Shown here in pieces: positions 7,487 to 15,391 of a stretch of 47,423 nt of DNA. The DNA is taken from contig JBKPFS010000033.1 of NCBI GenBank assembly GCA_046728935.1, forward strand, positions 1-47,423. Direction: 5' to 3'. The number at the start of each line of letters is the position of its first letter. Positions within the stretch are counted from its first letter, which is position 1. The position numbers and the translations under genes are program-made. This DNA is from DATAFO01 sp046728935. GTDB taxonomy: Bacteria > Actinomycetota > Thermoleophilia > Solirubrobacterales > 70-9. The notes below the pieces were generated by a model that worked only from the letters and a program-made list of their open reading frames with translations, had not been told where the DNA came from and did not search any database.

Positions 7487-8458
7487 CTACGCGGCGACCC
7501 CTGCGGCCGTGGGCTCCATTCCCATCGCCGCGAGCTTTTTCGACAGGGAGCGCATCGCGTATTCGAAGATCTCCTTCGACGTGTAGCCGAACGGCGTCTC
7601 GAAGTCGTAGCGATTCTCGACCCACTCAGGCGCGAACGCGAGCACGCCGACCGGCAGCGTCTCCTCGAGCGTGTCCTGGACGATCCGCTTGTAGCGCTCG
7701 TCCTCCCTGATCGCGTCGGCGAGGAACTTGACGCCGAAGCCGACGTGGCGCGACTCGTCCCGGTTGACGTGCGTGAAGCCGTCGCGGAAGCCGGGCAGCC
7801 GGTCCATCTCCTTGAGCGAGCGGAGGATGAACCGCGCCCCCGTGAGGGCGAGCGTCCCCTCGATCACGATCATGTAGACGGTGATCCCGCGCACCAGCGC
7901 GTCCATGTCGGACGGGTCTTTGCGCAGGGTCTCCGCGCAGTCGTGGAGAATGCCGTCGAAGAGCTCCGACCACTCGGTGTTCACGTGCTGGCGCTGCTCG
8001 GCGAGGTTCTCGGCGATCGTCCTCGCGTCCGCCCCGACCACCTCGCGGTAGAAGCGGTCGAAGAAGACGCAGTGCCGCGCCTCGTCGGCGATCTGCGAGG
8101 CGAGGAAGATCCGCTGATCATCGGTCGGCGCCGCGATCGCGAACGGCAGCAGCTCGGTCGTCACCCGCTCCTCGCCGAGGAAGAACTCCGACAGGCTCCA
8201 GACCATGAACCGCTTTTGCTCGGCGGTCCAGATCGACTCGTCGTTCCATTCCTCGGCGTCGCGCGTGAAGTCGAAGACCTCGGAGTTCCAGCCCTGGCGC
8301 TCCCAGCGCGAGATCAGCTTGCGGTAGGACGGCGCCGCCTCGACGATCTTGTCGAGGCCGGCCATCACCTTGTCGATGTCGCCGTCGAGGAGGACGTCGA
8401 GCGCCTCGTCGCCGGTGTCGCTCGGGTTGCCGTTCTGCTGGGTGGGGGCGGTTGCCAT
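7487..8458 (-). CDS. R2-like ligand-binding oxidase (R2lox), ferritin-like di-metal protein
   Basis: 323-residue ferritin-fold protein of the ribonucleotide-reductase R2/R2lox group. The six metal ligands are present with R2lox spacing: E96, E126, H129, E200, E235 and H238 ('FFLGEERVTTEL', 'ADEARHCVFF', 'YMIVIEGTLALTG', 'NRDESRHVGFG'). The Val and Tyr that form the R2lox Val-Tyr crosslink are also there (V99, three after the first Glu; Y195, five before the fourth ligand), as in Mycobacterium Rv0233. This favours R2lox, a Mn/Fe oxidase binding a fatty-acid-like ligand, over a true R2 subunit; no R1 gene is nearby. The start is the ATG at 8456-8458, with GGAGG 8 bases upstream. Co-transcribed with a TetR gene. 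Confidence 0.83.
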   Translation of the reverse strand: MATAPTQQNGNPSDTGDEALDVLLDGDIDKVMAGLDKIVEAAPSYRKLISRWERQGWNSEVFDFTRDAEEWNDESIWTAEQKRFMVWSLSEFFLGEERVTTELLPFAIAAPTDDQRIFLASQIADEARHCVFFDRFYREVVGADARTIAENLAEQRQHVNTEWSELFDGILHDCAETLRKDPSDMDALVRGITVYMIVIEGTLALTGARFILRSLKEMDRLPGFRDGFTHVNRDESRHVGFGVKFLADAIREDERYKRIVQDTLEETLPVGVLAFAPEWVENRYDFETPFGYTSKEIFEYAMRSLSKKLAAMGMEPTAAGVAA

Positions 8459-8499
8459 TCGGGGACCTCCGGGTGCTCGGGGGAAAGCGTCGCCGCGAA

Positions 8500-8528
8500 T
8501 TATTACCTAATCGTTTAGTTAATGTCAA
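8500..8528 (-). promoter_or_regulatory. Sigma-70-type promoter of the R2lox-TetR operon with an operator-like palindrome in its spacer
   Basis: On the minus strand, -35 TTGACA (8528-8523), a 17-nt spacer and -10 TAATAA (8505-8500). The region 8504-8521 is an imperfect 18-bp inverted repeat: TAACTAAA-CG-ATTAGGTA, 6 of 8 positions complementary. AT-rich sequence here contrasts with the GC-rich surroundings. A repressor bound here would block RNA polymerase; the TetR protein of the same operon is the likely binder. Confidence 0.7.
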
Positions 8529-8544
8529 ACCGGCTGCCCCGATC

Positions 8545-8640
8545 GACGCCTAATTGGCGCTTTCCGCCAATTAGGCGTCAGTGGCCGTGGGAACGCGGGG
8601 CGATCGACGCCTTCTTCACGGTGTGCGTGCATAAGGCGTC
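8545..8640. repeat. Paired 35-nt hairpin element, copy 1
   Basis: Two hairpins of exactly 35 nt (15-5-15). The first, 8545-8579, has perfect arms GACGCCTAATTGGCG / CGCCAATTAGGCGTC and loop CTTTC. The second, 8606-8640, has arms GACGCCTTCTTCACG / CGTGCATAAGGCGTC (13 of 15 paired) and loop GTGTG. The 26-nt linker begins AGTGGC. Both are preceded by CGATC and followed by AGT. It lies between two minus-strand genes. Copy 2 of the same architecture is at 42989-43083. No T-run follows either hairpin on either strand. Confidence 0.8.
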
Positions 8641-8651
8641 AGTCCCCCGGG

Positions 8652-9119
8652 TCAGCCGCCGACGTGCAGCTCGATCGCCTGGATCTGGCGCTGGCCGTAC
8701 GAGCCGCGATACACCGGTCCGGCCGCGCTGAGCTCGTCGCCGGGCCCCGGCAGCGGATGTGGCCGGAGCTCGCGCTCGACGTCGATCACCGAGACGCCGG
8801 GGAACGTGATCGACTGCCTGCTCGCGAGCACGAAGTGGGCGTCGCCGTCGCCGTCCGGGTCGACCCGCTCGACGTAGACGATCCGCCCTGAGGCGCTCCG
8901 GCAGTTGCCGAGCTCGGACGGACACCGCACCGGCTCAACGCTGATCTTCTCTCTCGCGGGCGAACCCTCCCCCTCCCTTACCTGCCCTTGTTGTTCGTCC
9001 GGCGCCGGTGAGTCGGTCTCTCCCCCGCCTCCACACCCACCCGCGACCAGCGCGGCCAGGAGGACGCCGAGCGCGATCCGCCTCAGGCCGCGACCCCGGC
9101 CGGCTCGTCGGACTCCCAC
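8652..9119 (-). CDS. Small lipoprotein of unknown function
   Basis: 155-residue protein with an Arg-rich n-region, hydrophobic 'IALGVLLAALVAGGC' and a lipobox ending at Cys29, so it is probably membrane-anchored outside the cell. The mature part starts with a low-complexity Gly/acidic linker, then a compact domain with two Cys ('VRCPSELGNCRSASGRIVYVERVDPDGDGDAHFVLAS', 'ITFPGVSVIDV'). That pattern looks like a small OB/nuclease-inhibitor-like beta domain, but I do not recognise it. The GTG start at 9119 overlaps metH by 37 bases; a CTG at 9086, overlapping the metH stop, is an alternative. It would be co-transcribed with metH. Confidence 0.7.
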   Translation of the reverse strand: MGVRRAGRGRGLRRIALGVLLAALVAGGCGGGGETDSPAPDEQQGQVREGEGSPAREKISVEPVRCPSELGNCRSASGRIVYVERVDPDGDGDAHFVLASRQSITFPGVSVIDVERELRPHPLPGPGDELSAAGPVYRGSYGQRQIQAIELHVGG

Positions 9120-12100
9120 TCGGTGACCCCGTCCTCCGGCGGCTCGTCCTCGGGCGGAAGCTCACCGCCGCGCTCGGTGCCGGCGATCAGCTCGTCGCCC
9201 TTCTTCTCCTCGGGTACGAATCCCGACTTCATGCCGAAGTACACCGCCTGCGGGTGGTGGGCGATGATCGCCACGGTGGACTGCTCGGGCTCGACCGCGT
9301 AACCATCGGACAACGTCATCCCGATCTCCTGGAGCCCGAGCAGACGCCAGACCTTCTCGTGCTCGGACTGGTCGGGACAGGCGGGATAGCCCCAGGAGTA
9401 GCGACGGCCCTGGTCGAGGTCGATGCCGAGCCCGCGCCGGACCTCGGCGTGAAGCCACTCGGCAAGCCCCTCCGCCGTCTGTACGCCGAGCCCGTGCACG
9501 AAGAGCTGCTCGGCGAACTCGCCGTCGGCCTCCAGCTTCTTGATCAGCTCGGTCACCTCCGGACCCACCGTTACCCCTTGGAGCGCGACCACGTCGCGCT
9601 CGCCGCTTTCGATCGGTCGGTAGAAGTCGGTGAGGCAGATGCGGTCGTGCTTGGGCTGGCGCGGGAACACGAGCCGCTCCAGCTCGCGCTCGGGATCGTC
9701 CGGGTCGAACACCACGAGCTCGTTGCCGTCGGTGTTGCACGGGAAGTAGCCGAGCTTCGCGCGCGGCTGCAGGTAGTCCTGCTCGCGCCACATCCGCTCG
9801 AGCTTCGGGGCGAAGCCCTCGTCGCCGTCGTGGCCCTCGACGATCCGCCGCCACTCCTCGCCCTTCTTGCCGCGCCCGCCCCAGTGGAGCTTGAACAGCA
9901 CGTGACGATCGAGATACGGGAACACGTCGTCGAGGTCGACCTCGATCTCGCGCACGCCCCAGAACGGCGGCCCGGGGATCGGCACGTCGGTGCGCGCGGC
10001 GGAGCGCGCCGAGTCGTCCGTGGTGGGGGGCGCATCGTCGGCGACCTCGGGCTTCTCGCGCAGCGTCTGCGCCTCGTCGCGGATCTTGGCCACGAGCGCA
10101 TCGCGAGCGCCCTCGTCGATGAGCGCGTCCATCGTGTCGAGGCCCTGGAAGGCGTCCTTGCAGTAGAAGACGCCCGGCTCGTAGACCTCGTCGGACTCCT
10201 TGCCGTGCGGATACAGCACCCGCCGGCCGAAGTCGCGGTTGATCGCGGCGCCGCCGATCAGCACCGGGAACTCGAGCCCGCGTTGGTGGAGCTCCTGAAT
10301 GCACAGTGGCATCTGCTTTGAGGTCGAGACCAGGAGCGCCGAGAGCCCGATCGCGTCCGCCTCGTGCTCGACGGCGGCGCCGATGATGGTCTCCACCGGC
10401 ACCTGCTTGCCGAGGTCGACGACCGTGTAGCCGTTGTTGGTCAGGATCGTGTTGACCAGAGACTTGCCGATGTCGTGGACGTCGCCGAACACGGTCGCGA
10501 TCACGACCTTCCCCTTGGTATGGCCCTCGATGCGGTCGAGGTAGTTCTCGAGCTGCGCGACGGCGCGCTTCATCACCTCGGCCGACTGGAGCACGAACGG
10601 CAGGATCAGCTCGCCGGCGCCGAACTTGTCGCCGACCTCCTTCATCGCGGGGAGCAGCACGTCGTTGAGGGTGGGGACCGCGCCGATCTTCTCGACCGAG
10701 CGGTCGATCCACTCCTCAACGCCTTCCTTCTTGCGTCGCAGGATGTGCCAGTGGAGCGCGTCGGAGGGCTCCATGCCCTCGGTCGGGTCCTCACCCGCGT
10801 CGGCCTCCTCCTCCCCCTTCGACTCGAAGTGTGCGATGAACCGCTCGAGCGCATCGTCGCGCCGGTTGTAGACGAGGTCGTCGGCGAGCTCGCGCTCGGC
10901 CTCGGGAATCTCCGGATACGGCGTTACGTGGTTCGGATTCACGAGCGCGAGGTCGAGGCCCGCGTCGACGCAGTGATGGAGGAAGACCGAGTTGAGGACC
11001 GCGCGGGCGGGTGGCGAGACGCCGAACGACACGTTGGAGATCCCCAGCGACGTCTTCACCTCGGGCAGCTCGGCCTTGATCCGCCGGATCCCCTCGATCG
11101 TCTCGATCGCGGACGGCTTCCACTCCTCGTCGCCGGTGGTGAGGGTGAAGGTGAGCGCATCGAAGATCAGCAGCTCGGGATCGAGCTCGTGCTCGTCGCA
11201 GGCGAGCTCCTTGATCCGCTTCGCGACCTCGAGCTTTCGCTCGGCGGTCTTCGCCATCCCCTGCTCGTCGATCGTCAGCGCGATCACGGCCGCGCCGTGC
11301 GCGCGGGCGAGCGGCACGACCCGGTCGAGCTTGTCGCGGCCGGCCTCGAGGTTGATCGAGTTGACGATCGCGCGGCCCGGGATCTGCCCGAGCGCCGCCT
11401 GGATCACCTCGGGCTCGGTCGAGTCGACCTGGATGGGCGCCGGCTGCGTGAGCGAGACGCGCTTGGCGAGCTCGCGCATCTGCTCGTCCTCGTCGGTGCG
11501 CTCGGTCAGCGCCACGCAGAGGTCGAGGACGTGCGCGCCCCCCGCCACCTGGTCCTCGGCGATCTGGAGCAGGCCGTCGTAGTCATCCGCGAGCAGCAGC
11601 TGCTTGGCCTTGCGCGAGCCCTGCGAGTTGACTCGCTCGCCGACCAGGGTCGGTCGCGGCTCCTGGACCAACGGGGTCGCAGTCATCATGCTCGAGACCA
11701 GCGGCGGGGCCGGCCGTGGCCGCTCGCCGGGCACCCGACCCTTCACCCGCTCGGCGAGCGCGCGGATGTGGTCGGGGGTGGTGCCGCAGCAGCCGCCCAC
11801 GATCGAGACGCCGAAGCGCTCGACGAACTCGCCCAGCACCGAGGAGATCTGCTCCGGCGTCTCGGGGAAGATCGTCTCGCCGTCCGGCCCCTGCAGCGGC
11901 AGGCCGGCGTTGGGGATGCAGTGGACGGGCACGGGCGAGTGCTCGCCCAGGTATCGGATCGCGTCGCGCATGTCCTCGGGCCCGGTCGAGCAGTTGAGCC
12001 CGATCACGTCGACGTCAAGAGCGGAGAGCGTCGTCAGCACCGCCTGGATGTCGGTCCCGAGCAGCATCTTTCCGCCCTGCGGCAGCAGCGAGACGCTCGT

Positions 12101-12667
12101 CTGGATGGGCAGCGTGCGGCCGGCCTGCTTGAAGGCCTCGCGGGCGCCGAACACCGCCGCCTTGACCTCGAGGATGTCCTGTGCGGTCTCGATGACGATC
12201 AGGTCGGCGCCGCCCTCGACCAGCCCGCGCGCCTGCTCGGTGAAGACCTCGACGAGCTCGGCGAACGTGATCTTGCCGAGCGTCGGGTCGTCGCTCGCCG
12301 GGAGGAAGCCGGTGGGGCCGATCGAGCCGGCGACGAAGCGCGACTCACCCGCCGCCTTGCGGGCGATCTCGGCGGCCTTGCGGTTGATCTCGGGCGTGTG
12401 GTCGCCGAGCCCCCACTCGTCGAGCTTCAGCCGCGAGCCCTGGAAGGTGTCCGTCTCGATCACCTGCGCGCCGGCGTCGAGCATCGAGGAGTGGACGCCC
12501 TCGATCACGTCGGGGCGGTGGAGCACCAGCGCCTCGTGGCACTTGCCGGCGAGGCCGCCGTAGTCCTCGCTGGTGAGGTCGAACTGCTCCAGCGTCGCGC
12601 CCATGCCGCCGTCGTAGACAACGACCCGCTCGCGGATCGCGCCGAGGTAGCCGCGGTCGGCGCTCAC
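9083..12667 (-). CDS. metH: Cobalamin-dependent methionine synthase MetH
   Basis: 1194-residue enzyme that transfers the methyl group of 5-methyl-tetrahydrofolate through cobalamin to homocysteine. Domains in order: homocysteine-binding barrel (about 1-320; 'YDGGMGATLEQ', zinc Cys in 'GLNCSTG' and 'GGCCGTTPDHI'), pterin-binding barrel (about 335-630; 'LVGERVNSQGSRKAKQLL', 'VNSINLEAGRDK'), B12 cap and Rossmann domain (about 640-860; 'DVHDIGKSLV' with the cobalt-ligand His, 'GLSALLVSTSKQM'), and the SAM-binding reactivation domain (about 890-1180; 'YSWGYPACPDQSEHEKVWRLL', 'HPQAVYFGMKSGF'). Full length, with all four modules. Upstream on the same strand is a SAM-I riboswitch, which fits feedback by SAM. 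Start ATG at 12665-12667. Confidence 0.97.
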   Translation of the reverse strand: MSADRGYLGAIRERVVVYDGGMGATLEQFDLTSEDYGGLAGKCHEALVLHRPDVIEGVHSSMLDAGAQVIETDTFQGSRLKLDEWGLGDHTPEINRKAAEIARKAAGESRFVAGSIGPTGFLPASDDPTLGKITFAELVEVFTEQARGLVEGGADLIVIETAQDILEVKAAVFGAREAFKQAGRTLPIQTSVSLLPQGGKMLLGTDIQAVLTTLSALDVDVIGLNCSTGPEDMRDAIRYLGEHSPVPVHCIPNAGLPLQGPDGETIFPETPEQISSVLGEFVERFGVSIVGGCCGTTPDHIRALAERVKGRVPGERPRPAPPLVSSMMTATPLVQEPRPTLVGERVNSQGSRKAKQLLLADDYDGLLQIAEDQVAGGAHVLDLCVALTERTDEDEQMRELAKRVSLTQPAPIQVDSTEPEVIQAALGQIPGRAIVNSINLEAGRDKLDRVVPLARAHGAAVIALTIDEQGMAKTAERKLEVAKRIKELACDEHELDPELLIFDALTFTLTTGDEEWKPSAIETIEGIRRIKAELPEVKTSLGISNVSFGVSPPARAVLNSVFLHHCVDAGLDLALVNPNHVTPYPEIPEAERELADDLVYNRRDDALERFIAHFESKGEEEADAGEDPTEGMEPSDALHWHILRRKKEGVEEWIDRSVEKIGAVPTLNDVLLPAMKEVGDKFGAGELILPFVLQSAEVMKRAVAQLENYLDRIEGHTKGKVVIATVFGDVHDIGKSLVNTILTNNGYTVVDLGKQVPVETIIGAAVEHEADAIGLSALLVSTSKQMPLCIQELHQRGLEFPVLIGGAAINRDFGRRVLYPHGKESDEVYEPGVFYCKDAFQGLDTMDALIDEGARDALVAKIRDEAQTLREKPEVADDAPPTTDDSARSAARTDVPIPGPPFWGVREIEVDLDDVFPYLDRHVLFKLHWGGRGKKGEEWRRIVEGHDGDEGFAPKLERMWREQDYLQPRAKLGYFPCNTDGNELVVFDPDDPERELERLVFPRQPKHDRICLTDFYRPIESGERDVVALQGVTVGPEVTELIKKLEADGEFAEQLFVHGLGVQTAEGLAEWLHAEVRRGLGIDLDQGRRYSWGYPACPDQSEHEKVWRLLGLQEIGMTLSDGYAVEPEQSTVAIIAHHPQAVYFGMKSGFVPEEKKGDELIAGTERGGELPPEDEPPEDGVTEWESDEPAGVAA

Positions 12668-12706
12668 GGGCTCACCCCCGGGTGCGCAGCGGCCAGCGAA
12701 AGGCGA

Positions 12707-12772
12707 GTCAGCCGAGGACGCAGGGAGCGTGGCGTGCCAGAGGCACGCGAGCGACCGAGGACGACGGCTGAC
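12707..12772. repeat. Palindromic element in the metH leader, 66 nt
   Basis: Outer arms GTCAGCCG (12707-12714) and CGGCTGAC (12765-12772), inner stem GCGTGCC (12732-12738) / GGCACGC (12742-12748) with a 3-nt loop. On the metH strand it lies between the riboswitch and the start codon, so it may be part of the expression platform. Its layout and the motif TCGCTC-GCGTGCC resemble the element at 2120-2173 (TCGCTC-ACGTAC), which has no riboswitch, so it may instead be a dispersed palindromic repeat. Confidence 0.5.
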
Positions 12773-12895
12773 GAAGCCTTGCAGCCGCCGATGCGTGGCT
12801 GGGGGTGGGTCGGGGAGCGCCTAGCCATGGCGACGTCGGATCGTAGCCTCAGGCGTCGGGCGCCCTGCGGTTCGAATCTGGCTTGCACTCTCGTG

Positions 12896-12996
12896 ACCTC
12901 CATCGATCCCGGCTGTCGCACCGTGCCCGGCTCCTGGGAGCCTCGTCGGTTGCGGCGGCGTCGTCGGTCCGGGTCCCTCAGCCGCTCTGGATGGTG
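12896..12996 (-). promoter_or_regulatory. SAM-I (S-box) riboswitch controlling metH
   Basis: On the minus strand the leader shows the S-box core: a P1 5' strand (CCATC), CAGAG, then P2 with the invariant GAGGGAC (12979-12973), closed by GCCGC, then GCAACC. A P3 hairpin GGCTCC-CA-GGAGCC follows, then the CGGTGCGACA segment, and the P1 3' strand GATGG (near 12901). Order and spacing match the SAM-I aptamer. About 230 bases separate it from the metH start. In this class SAM binding lowers expression, so metH should be repressed when SAM is plentiful. No U-rich terminator follows, so control may be on translation or through the hairpin at 12707-12772. Confidence 0.85.
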
Positions 12997-13042
12997 GGGG
13001 CAAGGATAGCGGGCGCCCCCGCGACGCCCGGCCGTGTGCCGC

Positions 13043-15358
13043 TCAGGAGATCGTCTCGGTTGCCGTGCCGGAGCGCGGCGAGAGGCGGACCGGAGAGGTG
13101 GAGAGCGCGCGCATGCGCATGTCCGTCCAGGTGACGCCCTCCCGAACGAGGGCGGGCAGGCCCAGCGCGAGCGCGGTCGCGATCTCGACCGCCTGAAGGA
13201 CCACGCCATAGGCGAGCGCGTCGGCGGCGCCGACGCCGAAGCCGGTGGTCAGGACGCTGATCGTGGCGAGCTGGAAGACACCGATGTTGGACGGGGTCGC
13301 TGGCACGACCGCGGTGACGTTGACGGCGAACAGGACGGCCGCCGCGGCGCTCACGCCGACCATAGTGTCGAGGCCGAGGGCCGCGAACAGCGCCCAGCAG
13401 GCGAGCAGCTGAAGCCCCCAGGCGCCGAGCTGCGCCGCGACGGCCACCGGACCATGCCGCGGGTCGCGAAACACCTGCAGCCCCCTGCGCACCTTGACCA
13501 GCGCTTCGCGGACCGTGCCCGCGAAGCGGGCCAGCCGGCCCGAGCCGTTTCGCCGCACGAGCGTGGGCGCGAGCACCACGGCGAGGAGGATCAGCAGGGG
13601 AGCAGTGCTGACCACGAACAGCTTCTCGGTGTTCGAGTGGAAGAGGTCGGTGGTGCTGACGATGATCGCGCCCAGGATCACCAAGGCGAGAACGTTGAGC
13701 GCGGTCTGCGAGACCAGCGTCCCGATTAGGACCGGGAACGTTTCGCGCATGCGCCCGGTGCGGCGGGCCAGGACCATCGCCCTAGCCGGCTCGCCGAGGC
13801 GCGCAGGCAGCGTGGCCGACATCAGGACGCCGATCATCGTCGCCGAGGCGACGTCGCGGCGACGCAGCGGGCTACGGGGAAGCGCCGAGCGGGCAATCTG
13901 AAGCCAGGAGACGGCGCGCAGGAGCATCGAGATCATCATCAGCCCGGTGGCCATCAGCACCCAGCCGGCGTCGGAGCGAACGATGTTCTCGAGCACGCGG
14001 TCGAGGCCGATGCGGTTGGCGGCGATCGCGGTCAGCCCGACCCCGACCAGGGCCGCGACGCCGAGGCCGACGCGACGCGCCGTCCTTCCCCGCAGCGCCT
14101 CGCGCGCTGGCTCGGGATCGAGGGATCTAAGGCGGCGGGCAGGACGACGCGGGCCGCCGTCGGCGGCGACGATGCCATGCCGCCGGGCGAGCCGCTCGCG
14201 CGAGCTCGCCGGCGCCGGCCGCACCTGCGCGTCCTCGTAGGTGCGCTCGATCTGCTCGGCCACCCGGGGCCAGGCGTAGCGCTGGGCGGACTCGCGCGCC
14301 GCCCGCCCCATCGCGGCCCGGCGTGCCGGCTCGTGGTGCATCGCCTGAAGCTCCTCCGCGAGGCGCTGGGGATCGGCGGGCGGGACGAGCACCCCGTCGA
14401 CGCCGTCGGTGACGACGTCCGAGTAGCCGGCGATGTGCGAGGCGATCACGGGCGTGCCGGCGGCGAACGCCTCGGTGATGATCATCCCGAAGCTCTCGCC
14501 GGCGAGCGAGGGGGCGCAGAGAACGTCGGCGCTGTGGAGGCGCTCCCAGAGCTCGTCGCCGTCGGTACGACCCAGCGCGTCGATCCGCTCCTCGGTGCGC
14601 GGATACGCCAGGTAGCGGTGGACGTCCTCGGCCTCGGCGCCGATCACGGTCAACCGTGCTGGCACGTGCTCAACCAGCGCCTCGAAGGCCTGCAGGAGCA
14701 CGGGCATGCCCTTGCGCTCCTCGGGCCGACCGACGAAGAGCACACGAAGCTCATCCGAGGGGGGCTTCGGGCCGGACGGCGGCGCCTCCGTGTCGACGCC
14801 GTTCGGGATCACCCGGTAGCTGCCCCCGAACCACCGCCGGCCGGTCCAGGCGGCGGCCTCGGAGACCGCGATCCTCGCGCTCAGCTGGTTGAACTTGCGC
14901 CGCGCCCCGAGCAGGGTCGCGATGTGGTTCGGCATCGGCCGGGTCGAGTAGGCGTGGAAAGTGCCGATGACCGGCGCGTCCGGATATGAGGAGGCGTCCC
15001 AGCCGATAAGCGGCGCCGGGGGCTCGTGGACGTGGACGACGTCGGGCGCGAAGGCACGCAGCTCGCGGCGCATCTTGGTCACCCCGTCGGGGAACAGGCA
15101 GAGGTTCGAGACCGCGCCGTTGGCCCCCAGCCCGATCGTGCCGGCGAGCGGTACCAGGTAGTCCGGTCGCGACCGGCGCTCCGGCTGGGCACGGTGAAGC
15201 GCCCGGGCCCTACGGCCGGGTCCATCCCAGGGCGCCAGCACGCGAAGCTCGTTGCCGCGGCGGATCAGCTCTTGGGCCAGCGCCTCGACGTGCCGGTTCA
15301 CGCCCCCCGGATAGGTCCAGGAGTAGGGCGTGACGATGGCGATGCGCACCGTAGCCAT
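13043..15358 (-). CDS. Fusion of GT4 glycosyltransferase and lysylphosphatidylglycerol-synthase-type flippase membrane domain
   Basis: 771-residue two-part protein. Residues 1 to about 385 are a GT-B family 4 glycosyltransferase of the phosphatidylinositol mannosyltransferase type: 'VTPYSWTYPGGVNRHVEALAQEL', 'VVHVHEPPAPL', 'VIPNGVD', 'VLFVGRPEERKGMPVLLQAF', and the nucleotide-sugar motif 'LAGESFGMIITEAFAAGTPVIAS'. After a basic linker (about 385-430) come roughly eight membrane segments of the UPF0104/LPG-synthase TM family ('LGEPARAMVLARR', 'VPATPSNIGVFQLATISVL'). The two functions would act on one lipid: glycosylation at the inner face and transport or further transfer across the membrane. 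The combination is inferred from sequence. The upstream gene ends 33 bases away, suggesting an operon. Confidence 0.88.
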   Translation of the reverse strand: MATVRIAIVTPYSWTYPGGVNRHVEALAQELIRRGNELRVLAPWDGPGRRARALHRAQPERRSRPDYLVPLAGTIGLGANGAVSNLCLFPDGVTKMRRELRAFAPDVVHVHEPPAPLIGWDASSYPDAPVIGTFHAYSTRPMPNHIATLLGARRKFNQLSARIAVSEAAAWTGRRWFGGSYRVIPNGVDTEAPPSGPKPPSDELRVLFVGRPEERKGMPVLLQAFEALVEHVPARLTVIGAEAEDVHRYLAYPRTEERIDALGRTDGDELWERLHSADVLCAPSLAGESFGMIITEAFAAGTPVIASHIAGYSDVVTDGVDGVLVPPADPQRLAEELQAMHHEPARRAAMGRAARESAQRYAWPRVAEQIERTYEDAQVRPAPASSRERLARRHGIVAADGGPRRPARRLRSLDPEPAREALRGRTARRVGLGVAALVGVGLTAIAANRIGLDRVLENIVRSDAGWVLMATGLMMISMLLRAVSWLQIARSALPRSPLRRRDVASATMIGVLMSATLPARLGEPARAMVLARRTGRMRETFPVLIGTLVSQTALNVLALVILGAIIVSTTDLFHSNTEKLFVVSTAPLLILLAVVLAPTLVRRNGSGRLARFAGTVREALVKVRRGLQVFRDPRHGPVAVAAQLGAWGLQLLACWALFAALGLDTMVGVSAAAAVLFAVNVTAVVPATPSNIGVFQLATISVLTTGFGVGAADALAYGVVLQAVEIATALALGLPALVREGVTWTDMRMRALSTSPVRLSPRSGTATETIS

Positions 15359-15391
15359 GGTAGAGGAACGCTGACGCGCCCCGTGTGACGT

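Noticed and set aside
12866..12884. T-loop-like GGTTCGAATC, possible tRNA
   Set aside because: The flanking bases do not form the T-arm and no acceptor or anticodon stem can be built; it falls next to the SAM-I aptamer.
10364..13009. 881-codon open frame on the plus strand opposite metH
   Set aside because: Antisense shadow of a high-GC gene: rich in Arg/Asp/Leu, no family motif, covers metH, its riboswitch and the leader. The 874-codon frame opposite the PP2C gene (27933-30557) is rejected for the same reason.
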